A stretch of 64,000 nucleotides of DNA from Arthrobacter sp. KBS0703 (GTDB lineage Bacteria; Actinomycetota; Actinomycetes; Actinomycetales; Micrococcaceae): NCBI RefSeq assembly GCF_002008315.2, contig NZ_MVDG02000001.1, positions 2,852,001 to 2,916,000 on the forward strand. Reading direction: 5' to 3'. Below, in pieces: positions 1 to 8,209 of this stretch (within the stretch, counting starts at the first letter, position 1; every line of letters begins with the position of its first letter). A model generated the notes under the pieces. That model was not told the origin of the DNA. It saw only the letters and a program-made list of their open reading frames with translations, and did no database searches. The translations under genes were made by a program, and so were the position numbers.

Positions 1-2338
1 CCCGCCGGGCCTCCGATTCGGCGACCTGGAGCCGGCGCAGAGTGAGCTTCCACAGGGATTCGACGCGGCGGCCAAGGTTCACCATGCGGTCGACCTGGGT
101 CTTGTTGGGTTTGGACTTGCTCTTGTTGCGCCAGGCCTTGAGCTCCTGCTGGGCTTCCCCCGCCAGATCCTTGACTTCCTTGGCGTCGGCCGCCGCCCCC
201 CAGCCGTCGGCAGGGAGCAGGAAATGGTGGATGCGGCCCACCACATTGGGATCGTCCGTCTCGGCAGTCATGGCCTCGACGAGCCCGGTCAAGGGCGCGT
301 CCTGCGGGGCGCTCTTCAGCCACGACTTGTCATTCACTGATTGCCGTGAGTAGGTGGCCCGGCGGGCGCCGATCAGGGAGTTGCCGCGGCGCAGGCGAAG
401 CCCGAACCAGGGGGCCTGCAGGTCCTTCACCATGGTGTCGAGCCAGAGGGAGACTTCGGCGAGTTCCACCGCCGTCGAGTTCAGGTCCACGCCGTGGACC
501 TGATGCAGAGCGATCTGGGCCTTGACCTTCTGGAGTTCCTGCGGGTATTCGTCCGCGGGGATCCGGACGTCCAGCTCATCCTGCTTGCGCTTCAGGTACT
601 CGTCCGCGAGCTGGCGGACAGCTTCCAAGGCGAACGCACCGGACCCCAGGGCCGGCTCGCAGACCGTAAGGTCCAGGATGTCGTCGGCCGCGGTCTTCTG
701 CGCATTCTGGTCCAACAGCTCTTCGAGCGCCTGGGATACAACGAATTTCGTCAGCACCTCGGGCGTGTAATAGGAAGCGGACTGTTGGCGTTCGCGGCCG
801 GCGAGCCGGAAAACGAAGGAACCCGCAGCGTGCAGCACGGGGCGCCGCTCCCCCGTCCGTTCGTCTTCTTCGACTACGAAGTGCTTGGCGTCAATGGACT
901 CGGACCGGTCCACCGGGACCACCCAGGATCCCTTGTCCGGGTTCCCGTCTTTGGCCACCTCGTGCAGGGGCTCCGCGGCGATGAACCCCGTGTAGGACAT
1001 CAGCCCCTCGTAGACGGCCCCGAGCTGGTTGATGCCCAGCTCCGCGTAGGAAATGAAACCCCGGTCTTTGCCCTTGGCTTCCTTGCTGAGCAAAAGGTGC
1101 TGGAGGACTCGCTGCAGTTCGGCATTGCTGAGCTTGGTATCACTGATCAGAGAGGTTGCGGCGTCGTGGAAGAGGTCGGCCTTGAGGGGTTGGAAGGCCA
1201 GGCCTTCGTTCTCGCCGGAGGCCTCGTCGGAGGGGCTGGTCCCTGCGGGAGCGTGGCCGTTGTCCACCAGGTGAAACAGCTGCGCGAGGGATTCGTAGAT
1301 GTGGGTGCCGCGCCGGGACTCCGGGGACTGGATGTTGACCAGGGTCAGTTCCCGCAGCCGGTCCAAGCCGTAGCCCTCGTTGTATTCGCCGGCACCAACC
1401 GGAAGGACGCCCATCTCCGGGGAGGCCTCAGCGTAAAGGAGGAAGAGTATCCGGTAGAGGAACCGCAAAGACTGGCGGGCCAGGACCTGACCGTCCACGT
1501 TCTCGACGCCCAGACCTGCTGCACGGCGGCGGTCCAGGACATCGTTGGCGATGATTTCGATGGAGCGCCGGATGCCCTCGCGAAGGTCCTGGGAGACGCC
1601 CACGGTGTGTTTGACGGAGGCGTCGAGAACGCCGTCCCACCAGATGGAGCCGTCCGGCGTCGGCATGAGGGAGTCACGGCCGAAGATCGCCAGAAACCGG
1701 TCCGTCTCGGAGTTCTTCTTGGTGTCGTTGCGGTCCGCAACCAGGAGCGCATCCGCGGCCAAGTAGCGGCCCTCGGCCCAGCGTTCCTGTTCGGTCAGCA
1801 CCAGCCACCGGCCGGCCATGATAACGACAAACTTCGGGGCCTTGTCCGAAAGGTAGGCCTCAGACACGGCCTTCGCCACAGTCAGCGCCGGGGACGGCTC
1901 TTTGCCGTCCACCAGAACCCGCCCGAGCGGAAGCACCATGGACAGCACGTCTTCCAGCGCGTCCGCCGGGGCGGCCTCGATGAACAGGACCTCGGAGTTC
2001 TCCGTTGCCCACACGCCGGGTACGAGCGTTTCGGTGCCGCTGCGTTCGAAGGTGACGGCCGCCGTCGGGCCCGTAAAGCCGAGGGCGCCGCGCACGAGTG
2101 CGTAGGCCTCAGACGCACCCGCCGAGTCTTCCGAGAGCCCGGCGAGCAGGATCTGAAGGCGCCCACGCACCTCGGCGAAGCGGGTCATTGTGGTGGAGTG
2201 CCCCTCCTTGGCTGCCTCGTCCCAGTTCTTGCGGAGTTTGACCACCTCGGCCTGGAAGGATTCTTTGGTGGAGTCCGTGGTGAAAAAGTGTTCACTAATC
2301 CAGTCTTCGCCTACAACGATTGAATCAAAGGACGGCAT
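1..2338 (-). CDS. drmMI: DISARM-type adenine-specific DNA methyltransferase, C-terminus off the left edge
   Basis: The gene reads leftward from an ATG at 2338 and is still open at base 1, so about 779 codons are visible. The protein begins MPSFDSIVVGEDWISEHFF. It has a long N-terminal region, then ERQQSASYYTPEVLTKFVV and the SAM-binding motif I VCEPALGSGAF, followed by HQVHGVDLNSTAVELAEVSL, the usual core of Eco57I/N6-adenine methylases. The catalytic NPPY motif was not seen and would lie beyond the edge. The start overlaps the stop of the helicase gene by one base (TAATG), so the two are translationally coupled. In class 1 DISARM a helicase (drmD) precedes such a methylase (drmMI), which marks host DNA. 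The exact family name is an inference from neighbour and architecture. A type II or BREX-like methylase is the alternative. Confidence 0.75.
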   Translation of the reverse strand, partial: MPSFDSIVVGEDWISEHFFTTDSTKESFQAEVVKLRKNWDEAAKEGHSTTMTRFAEVRGRLQILLAGLSEDSAGASEAYALVRGALGFTGPTAAVTFERSGTETLVPGVWATENSEVLFIEAAPADALEDVLSMVLPLGRVLVDGKEPSPALTVAKAVSEAYLSDKAPKFVVIMAGRWLVLTEQERWAEGRYLAADALLVADRNDTKKNSETDRFLAIFGRDSLMPTPDGSIWWDGVLDASVKHTVGVSQDLREGIRRSIEIIANDVLDRRRAAGLGVENVDGQVLARQSLRFLYRILFLLYAEASPEMGVLPVGAGEYNEGYGLDRLRELTLVNIQSPESRRGTHIYESLAQLFHLVDNGHAPAGTSPSDEASGENEGLAFQPLKADLFHDAATSLISDTKLSNAELQRVLQHLLLSKEAKGKDRGFISYAELGINQLGAVYEGLMSYTGFIAAEPLHEVAKDGNPDKGSWVVPVDRSESIDAKHFVVEEDERTGERRPVLHAAGSFVFRLAGRERQQSASYYTPEVLTKFVVSQALEELLDQNAQKTAADDILDLTVCEPALGSGAFALEAVRQLADEYLKRKQDELDVRIPADEYPQELQKVKAQIALHQVHGVDLNSTAVELAEVSLWLDTMVKDLQAPWFGLRLRRGNSLIGARRATYSRQSVNDKSWLKSAPQDAPLTGLVEAMTAETDDPNVVGRIHHFLLPADGWGAAADAKEVKDLAGEAQQELKAWRNKSKSKPNKTQVDRMVNLGRRVESLWKLTLRRLQVAESEARR

Positions 2339-5199
2339 TACTGGTCAGCACCTTCCGGGATGGCGACAGGGGTTGCGCGGGGAACGACGATCAGGAGAGG
2401 GCGGACCAGGCGCTGGGCAGGGGCGAGCGACTCCGCGATGCGCTGTTCCTCGCTGACACGCTCGCGTTGCTTTTTCACTTCCGCCCGCTGCGCGAAGTCG
2501 AAGGACAGCTGGGTCCAGCCCGTGGCCCGGTCCTTCCAGACCTGCAGCCGCTGGTTGGCCGAATTGGCAGCTGCTTCAAAGGTTAGCTGCATAGTCTGCC
2601 GGGCGCTCTCCACCGCCTGCGGCAGCAGGGCCTGCAGCCCGTTCACGGTGACGGGTCCGGGGTTGGTCGCTTTGGCGTCGACGCCGATGCTGCTCAGGTG
2701 CTCGCCCAGATCCCCGAGGGGTTCGGAAAGACAGAACGTCGGGTTGGCGGGGTCGGGGAAGTCCACCGCGATGAAGGCTTTGGAGACCACCTGCCCGCGG
2801 CGGTTCATCAAGGTCCCCATCAGCAGGATCTGGGTGGCATCCACGTCGCCGCGGACCACGAGGACTTCACTGCGGGACATCGACGAGAGGGCCCGGTCGC
2901 TGGCCCAGTCCAGCACGGGGTGGAGGGGGCCGAGGTAGTGGGCCTCGGGCCAACTCATGTCATCGGATTCGCGGGCGCGGTTCAGTTCCCGGGTGCCGGC
3001 GTCGACTGTTGTGGCGAGTTTGAGGCGCTCGGTGACCCGCCGCTCAGACAGGTAGTCCTGCGGGAGGTAGCCGAGGCGGTGCTGGAGGTCGACGGGCGGG
3101 TTGAGTTCGGCGAGGCCGTGGCCGGCGTGGATGGTCCAGCCGAGGACCTTGTGCGGATCACCGAAGGCCTCTTTGAGGGCTTCGTCAAGGAAGTCAAGAT
3201 CCGTGGAGTAGAGACCAAGCGGTTTCTCGACCGGGATCGTCTCCGTCTCCCCGTCGTCTTTCAAGGCCTCGAAGTCGAGGAAGTCCCAGAGGTCACCGGA
3301 GTCCGGATCGGCGTCTGGCTCCCCGACAACGTCCTCGAAGTCCTTTTTGCCGAGCAGGACGTCGCGGATGGCGTCTTCCTCCTGCTTGACGCTGTACTGC
3401 CCCATGAGGGAGGCGACGTCGTTGAGGACCGTGTGCGCCTCATACTCGCGTTCCATCAGACGCGTGAGGACCTTGATGTCGCCGGAGAAGCGGGTGTTGT
3501 GCGGGTTCAGGAGCAATGTGGTGATTTGCGGTTTCTGGCGCTGGCCGAAGCGGTCGATCCGGCCGTTCCGCTGTTCGATCCGGATCAGGCTCCAGGGGAT
3601 GTCGAAGTGAATCAGGTGATGGCATTCGGCGTGCAGGTTCACGCCTTCGGACGCGACGTCACCGGTGACCAGTACACGCAGCGGGCTGTTGCCGCGCTTG
3701 AACTGGTCCACGATGCTTTGCTGCTCGACATCGCTGAGGCCACCATGCAGGAGGCCGACGTTTTCCGGTTTGAGGCCGAGGGATTTGGGTAGCGACTCTT
3801 GAAGCCACTTGAGCGTGGCAACGCGCTCGGCGAAGACGACAGCCCGCAACGGGAAGCCCTTGCCGACGCCGATCTTCTTCAGGTAGCTGACAAGCTCGGT
3901 GTACTTGGCCGATTCGCCGGTGTTGGCCGCCTCGGCGAGCTTGGCGAGACGAGTGAGGGCTTCGGTTTCCTTGGCTTCGGAGGGGGAATCGGCGTCGAGC
4001 TTCCTTAGGCGCTCAGTGACCGTCTCCAGAAGGGCGGCCGGGCTGGAGAGGAACGCCTTGGCAAGGATCCAGGAGAACAGGGCGCCGTTCTGGCCCGAAT
4101 ACGGCGCCGTTTTGCCTTCGGGGTAGAGCCAGACGTCGGAGAGCTCCTCGGCAATCGCGTTCTCCGCGGCGGAGGCGGACACGAGCCTGTTGTCCGGTTC
4201 ATCCCGTTCGGCCCAGTCCGCGCCGACTTCTTGAGCGACCTCGGGGCTGTGCCGGTGCCGGCGGATGATGAGGTTCTCCACGTGTTTTGGGTCGAAGGTG
4301 CCGTCGGGGCGGACGGCTGTGGGGTCCAGCAGACGCAGGATTTCGGCGAACGATTCGTTGCGCCCGTTGTGCGGGGTAGCGGAGGCCAGGATGAGCGCCT
4401 CGGTGTTCGGCGCGAGCACCCGGGCGAGCTCGTTGTTCATGGCTTGGGTGTTCGTGACGTTGTGGGCCTCGTCAATGACCACCGCGTCCCAATGCAGCTT
4501 GCCGAGCTGGGCCCGGTAGCGGGGGCTTTTCAGCGTATCCATCGAGATGATGGCGCGCTTGTAGTAGGTGAAGGGGTTGCGGGTGGCCGGGAGTTTCTGC
4601 CGGATCTTCTGAATGCCGGCGGAGTCGAGACGGACGAACGGCAAAGCGAAGCGGCACCAGAGCTCGTGCTGCATCTGCTCCAGCACGTGGCGCGGGGTGA
4701 CGATCAGGATGCGTTCGCCGCGGCCGCGCTTGACTAGCTCGCTGAGGATCATGCCGATCTCGAGGGTCTTGCCGAGGCCCACGGCGTCTGCGATCAGGAT
4801 GCGCGGGCGGATGTTCTCGGTGTCCAGGGCCTTTGCGACGGCGATCTGCTGGTACTTGAGGTTCCGCGACAGCATGCGGGTGGAGACAGTCAGGTACTCT
4901 GCCGACTGGGGTGTCGGAGTCTTGCGAAGCGTGGTTTCAAGAAAGAGGCGCGCGCGGCGGTAGTTGGGGGTGTCATCGGCCACGACCTTGGACTTGGCCG
5001 GGTCCACGACTTCGACGGTGTCCAGCGCGGAGTAAAAAGCTGCGGTGGTGTCCCGAACGAGCTCGCTAAGGCCCTGGACCCGTATGAGGGTGCCGTCCAC
5101 GGATTTTTCGACGCTGGTGACCAGCCAGTCCTCGTCCCGGACACGGACCACCGAACCGGGTGCGACGTTGAGTTCCCGGTGTGTGGCTGTAACTGTCAA
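2338..5199 (-). CDS. drmD: SNF2/DEAH-type helicase, DrmD-like (DISARM)
   Basis: This superfamily 2 ATPase has about 953 residues. Walker A is DAVGLGKT at about 138-145, the DEAH box (VVIDEAHNV) lies at about 243-246, and the C-terminal helicase lobe carries motif VI in IEQRNGRIDRFGQ. A longer frame reaches a TTG at 5385, but a TTG at 5199 has an AGGAG (5207-5211) seven bases upstream and starts where the protein looks folded (LTVTATHRELNVAPG), so I prefer it. The gene overlaps the methylase by one base. In class 1 DISARM the helicase works with DrmA, DrmB, DrmC and DrmMI to block incoming phage DNA. Only two members are visible here and the other three would have to lie left of the window. 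No frameshift or lost motif was seen. Confidence 0.8.
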   Translation of the reverse strand: MTVTATHRELNVAPGSVVRVRDEDWLVTSVEKSVDGTLIRVQGLSELVRDTTAAFYSALDTVEVVDPAKSKVVADDTPNYRRARLFLETTLRKTPTPQSAEYLTVSTRMLSRNLKYQQIAVAKALDTENIRPRILIADAVGLGKTLEIGMILSELVKRGRGERILIVTPRHVLEQMQHELWCRFALPFVRLDSAGIQKIRQKLPATRNPFTYYKRAIISMDTLKSPRYRAQLGKLHWDAVVIDEAHNVTNTQAMNNELARVLAPNTEALILASATPHNGRNESFAEILRLLDPTAVRPDGTFDPKHVENLIIRRHRHSPEVAQEVGADWAERDEPDNRLVSASAAENAIAEELSDVWLYPEGKTAPYSGQNGALFSWILAKAFLSSPAALLETVTERLRKLDADSPSEAKETEALTRLAKLAEAANTGESAKYTELVSYLKKIGVGKGFPLRAVVFAERVATLKWLQESLPKSLGLKPENVGLLHGGLSDVEQQSIVDQFKRGNSPLRVLVTGDVASEGVNLHAECHHLIHFDIPWSLIRIEQRNGRIDRFGQRQKPQITTLLLNPHNTRFSGDIKVLTRLMEREYEAHTVLNDVASLMGQYSVKQEEDAIRDVLLGKKDFEDVVGEPDADPDSGDLWDFLDFEALKDDGETETIPVEKPLGLYSTDLDFLDEALKEAFGDPHKVLGWTIHAGHGLAELNPPVDLQHRLGYLPQDYLSERRVTERLKLATTVDAGTRELNRARESDDMSWPEAHYLGPLHPVLDWASDRALSSMSRSEVLVVRGDVDATQILLMGTLMNRRGQVVSKAFIAVDFPDPANPTFCLSEPLGDLGEHLSSIGVDAKATNPGPVTVNGLQALLPQAVESARQTMQLTFEAAANSANQRLQVWKDRATGWTQLSFDFAQRAEVKKQRERVSEEQRIAESLAPAQRLVRPLLIVVPRATPVAIPEGADQ

Positions 5200-5681
5200 G
5201 ACCCTGCTCCTGTATTTCGTGGACCCCATGGGGAGGTAGACCGATGTGTCGGCCGCCGACCCCTCCCAAGCCATTATGTATGGCAATGTAGCCGCAGAAA
5301 CCAATATCTGACCGCGGTGCAAGTTCAAGACTAGGACTGGTCCGGTACTCTCAGCTTGGATTTGCTGGCGAAAGGATGCCGGCAAATGTCACGTGAGATG
5401 CCGCCAAGCCGTCTACCGTGTCGCTGGACTCCAATGACCAGATAAGCCGACAGCGATCTCCACTAGAGGTTGCAAACGTCAAAGCACACACCTGGTCAAT
5501 ACCGCACACAGCGGATCACTCTCTTGCCTTTGGGGCCGACTGGAGCCACTAAGCGGTGTCGTTGCTTCGGACAGATCGCAGCCCTTGACGCGCGCTTTAC
5601 GGAACGGATACGGCGCTGACCTCATCATGGCATGATCGTGCAGGATGCATTAGCGAGCTCGACATACTGAATGGAGTGGGC
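5200..5681. other. Intergenic region between divergent defence genes
   Basis: These 482 bases separate the leftward helicase gene from the rightward DUF262 gene and must hold both promoters. I see no convincing ORF. The left copy of a short direct repeat (5441-5459) lies here. The composition is less G/C-rich than in the later metabolic regions. Confidence 0.5.
5441..5459 (+). repeat. Short direct repeat, left copy
   Basis: The sequence GATAAGCCGACAGCGATCT recurs at 7538-7557 as GATTAGACCGACAGCGATCT, so 13 terminal bases are identical. The two copies bracket the DUF262-HEPN gene pair, which suggests a cassette boundary or a shared regulatory site. Confidence 0.5.
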
Positions 5682-6791
5682 ATGACCACGTTGGAAGATG
5701 AGATAGCAGCGCGACGGCGGGACATATTTACGGACGCATACAGCATGTCCATCGGTGAGTTGACCAATCTGTACCGGGAGGGCGAGGTTGATATCCATCC
5801 GGAATTCCAGCGAATTTTTCGCTGGGATGACCTTCAGAAATCACGGTTGATAGAAAGCCTCCTATTGGGGATACCGTTGCCCTCTATCTTTGTCGCACAG
5901 GCCGAAAATGGAGCGTGGGATATTGTAGATGGCGTCCAGCGCCTGAGCACTATTCTCCAGTTTCAAGGTGTGCTAAAAAATGATGAAGGCGAAACCTTAC
6001 CTCCCTTGAATTTGCACGGTACAACTCTTCTTCCGTCCCTCGCTGGTAAGCAATGGCAGAACGACGACGCGCCGGCCCTCTCCCTAACCCAAGCACAACG
6101 CTTGGACTTTAAGAGGGCGAAGCTCGATCTCAAGATCGTAAAGCGCGAATCCAGCGCCGAGAGCAAGTACGATCTCTTTCAGAGACTGAACTCATACGGT
6201 TCGCAAGCAACCACGCAAGAGGTCAGAAGTTGCATGCTCATTGGGACAAATCGTGAATTCTACGCGTGGCTCAATGACCTCGCCAGAGATCCTCATTTCC
6301 TCTCGACAGTGGCTCTAAGTGAGCGCCTGATCAATGAGCAGTACCACCTAGAACTCGCCTTGCGCTTCATCATCCTAAGGACGCTCCCCGAGACCGAGAT
6401 AGCAAAGATTGGCAATCTAGGCGACTTTCTTTCATCTCAGGCACTAAGAATGGCACTCGACCCGGCTTTCGATATGGCCAAGGAGGGCGACGCATTCAAG
6501 AAGACATTTGCATTGCTCGATGAGGTAGGGAATGACTCGGTCTTTAAGCGCTGGAATGATACCAAAGACCGATTCCAGGGGCCATTTCTCAACACAGCTT
6601 TCGAAGTTGTAGGAATGGGACTTGGTCACAGCATCGATTCCTACACGGATGCGGCTGAGACAGATGCTATCCAAAAAGCTAAGACTTTCTGGGCCAATGA
6701 TGAATTCAGCACTGGGTTCGCTACAGGGGTCCGGGCGGATACCCGCATGGCGAAGAGCGTCCCGCTCGGCAGAAAACTTTTTCAAAAGTAG
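5682..6791 (+). CDS. DUF262 domain protein (GmrSD/ParB-like fold)
   Basis: The protein has 369 residues from an ATG at 5682, with GGAG five bases upstream. A GTG at 5676 is less likely. The N-terminal DUF262 domain is clear: IHPEFQRIFRWD at about 36-47, a helix with LIESLLLGIPLPSIFV, and the nucleotide-binding signature DGVQRLST at about 83-90. DUF262 proteins include the N-terminal part of the modification-dependent nuclease GmrSD and other phage-defence ATPase/nuclease proteins. The C-terminal DUF1524 HNH nuclease of GmrSD is not present, so another protein may supply the nuclease. The next gene starts 18 bases downstream on the same strand and encodes a HEPN-type protein, so the two probably form one operon and one system. 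Confidence 0.8.
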   Translation: MTTLEDEIAARRRDIFTDAYSMSIGELTNLYREGEVDIHPEFQRIFRWDDLQKSRLIESLLLGIPLPSIFVAQAENGAWDIVDGVQRLSTILQFQGVLKNDEGETLPPLNLHGTTLLPSLAGKQWQNDDAPALSLTQAQRLDFKRAKLDLKIVKRESSAESKYDLFQRLNSYGSQATTQEVRSCMLIGTNREFYAWLNDLARDPHFLSTVALSERLINEQYHLELALRFIILRTLPETEIAKIGNLGDFLSSQALRMALDPAFDMAKEGDAFKKTFALLDEVGNDSVFKRWNDTKDRFQGPFLNTAFEVVGMGLGHSIDSYTDAAETDAIQKAKTFWANDEFSTGFATGVRADTRMAKSVPLGRKLFQK

Positions 6792-6809
6792 AAAACAGGT
6801 GGTGTAGAA

Positions 6810-7460
6810 GTGGTCACGCTTTTAGAGCAACTTGTTGACGATCTAGATAGCGATCTGGCGAATAGACGACGGGAGCTTATTGACATTCGGCTAATGGTGA
6901 GCGCGAGCACGGGGGCACGGCTTGACCTCTTGGCCCGCGCCTGTCATGTCATGGCATATGCCCATTGGGAAGGGTTCGTAAAACGAGCGCTGAAAGGGTA
7001 CCTGGAATACCTGCTTACCCGCGGGCTAAATGTGGGAGACTTGCAGCTCGGACTGCAAGGACTTGCTCTTCGAGACTCTATCCGGGCGGCGGTAGAACCG
7101 GATCGAACAGTCGATCGTATTTCAGACTTGCTTCAACTGCTGGATGCGCGAGCCGCAGAGCCCTTCAAGATTACTCCGCAGGAAGTCGTGAAGACCGGAA
7201 ACATGACTGCGGCCACGCTTAAAGCGCTCTTGGGTTGTGCAGGCCTCGCCTATCTGCCAGCCTACGAAACGCGCGAGAACTACATTGACACTGTTCTCTG
7301 TGGGCGTAGGCATCGAATCGCCCACGGCGATTGGCAGCCGATCACCGCGGCAGATGCCAGGGCAGTGGCGTCGGACGTTCTGGACCTATGTACTGAGATC
7401 AACCTCCAAATTCAAGAAGCCGCTCTTTATAAGTCGTTTATGCGCATAAAGAGCCCATAG
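6810..7460 (+). CDS. HEPN-domain protein, MAE_28990/MAE_18760-like
   Basis: The protein has 216 residues, starts with GTG, and has AGGTGG (6798-6803) just upstream. It is mostly helical. An N-terminal segment HVMAYAHWEGFVKRALKGY at about 46-64 and a C-terminal GRRHRIAHGDW at about 165-175 give the HEPN signature R-x4-H (R167, H172), the usual RNase active site. The sequence resembles the HEPN family often found beside DUF262 proteins in defence islands. The likely role is a toxin or effector RNase controlled by the DUF262 partner, which is an inference from neighbours and motif. The reading frame is intact. Confidence 0.75.
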   Translation: MVTLLEQLVDDLDSDLANRRRELIDIRLMVSASTGARLDLLARACHVMAYAHWEGFVKRALKGYLEYLLTRGLNVGDLQLGLQGLALRDSIRAAVEPDRTVDRISDLLQLLDARAAEPFKITPQEVVKTGNMTAATLKALLGCAGLAYLPAYETRENYIDTVLCGRRHRIAHGDWQPITAADARAVASDVLDLCTEINLQIQEAALYKSFMRIKSP

Positions 7461-7537
7461 TGTATTGCGCATTTCTGCCGTTAGGATTTCGAATGTCCTG
7501 ATTGATCAGGCGATCACCCACAACACGCCGTAAGCAC

Positions 7538-7557
7538 GATTAGACCGACAGCGATCT
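7538..7557 (+). repeat. Short direct repeat, right copy
   Basis: This copy lies 78 bases after the HEPN gene and matches 5441-5459 with one insertion and one substitution. Together the two copies bracket exactly the two-gene DUF262-HEPN cassette. Confidence 0.5.
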
Positions 7558-7654
7558 GATATTGGTCTGCGGCATGCCCCCAGGACAGGCGAAAAATGCG
7601 CATGATAATGGCGCAGTAGCATTGCATCTACATGTCTTCGCTCTACGGGCACCA

Positions 7655-8209
7655 TCACTCAACGAAGGCAGGACGGACCGCACATACTACTTCATCCAAA
7701 GAAGTTGCATATCTGATGGCGATCTCCGCGCTGAGGACACCCGCTTCATCGTTCAGTCGCACTAAGCGCCCTTGGACATCCGAGCGCAAGAGCTTGGCCA
7801 TTCTCTTTCGCATAGTTATCAGCGAGGCAGGATCTTTTGCTTGCCTACTAGTCAGACCGCCATCACCGTGGACAATGGCATTTCGAACTTCAATGACCAA
7901 TTCCATATCTTGCCATGCGGGCATACTTGCCGCTTGAATACCAAATCCATTTTTAAAAACTCTATTCCGCGCGAGCCAAGACTGATGAAATGAATCGCCA
8001 TATTCTTGAAGCAAATTCTTTCCCAATTGAGTGGAGTCCACACCCGAATCTCGTATCAGCAGATCGATAAAGCGATCTGCCAGCGCCTCAACTCTGGAAG
8101 ACACTGCTACGATCTGTCCACTTACGTCATTATTCCATCGGAAACTGTCGCGGTTCAGTGACCTAACGGTGTCTTCTGTAAGCGCATGCACGGAAGCACT
8201 AATCAACAT
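7655..8209 (-). CDS. Small HEPN-type protein encoded after the reverse transcriptase
   Basis: The protein is about 184 residues from an ATG at 8209. That start overlaps the end of the reverse transcriptase gene by 11 bases, with a GGGG seven bases upstream. An ATG at 8236 is also possible. The protein is helical and contains IEVRNAIVHGDG at about 106-117, a typical HEPN R-N-x3-H active site (R109, H114). Such domains form RNases that act as toxins in abortive-infection systems. The phage-exclusion protein AbiA carries a reverse transcriptase and a HEPN domain in one chain, and here the two functions appear to sit in two overlapping genes. Function and partnership are inferred from the motif and the overlap. 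Confidence 0.7.
   Translation of the reverse strand: MLISASVHALTEDTVRSLNRDSFRWNNDVSGQIVAVSSRVEALADRFIDLLIRDSGVDSTQLGKNLLQEYGDSFHQSWLARNRVFKNGFGIQAASMPAWQDMELVIEVRNAIVHGDGGLTSRQAKDPASLITMRKRMAKLLRSDVQGRLVRLNDEAGVLSAEIAIRYATSLDEVVCAVRPAFVE

Noticed and set aside
494..2323. 609-codon + strand frame
   Set aside because: It is the mirror of the methyltransferase coding strand, has no family motif and low-complexity composition. The minus strand carries clear methylase motifs.
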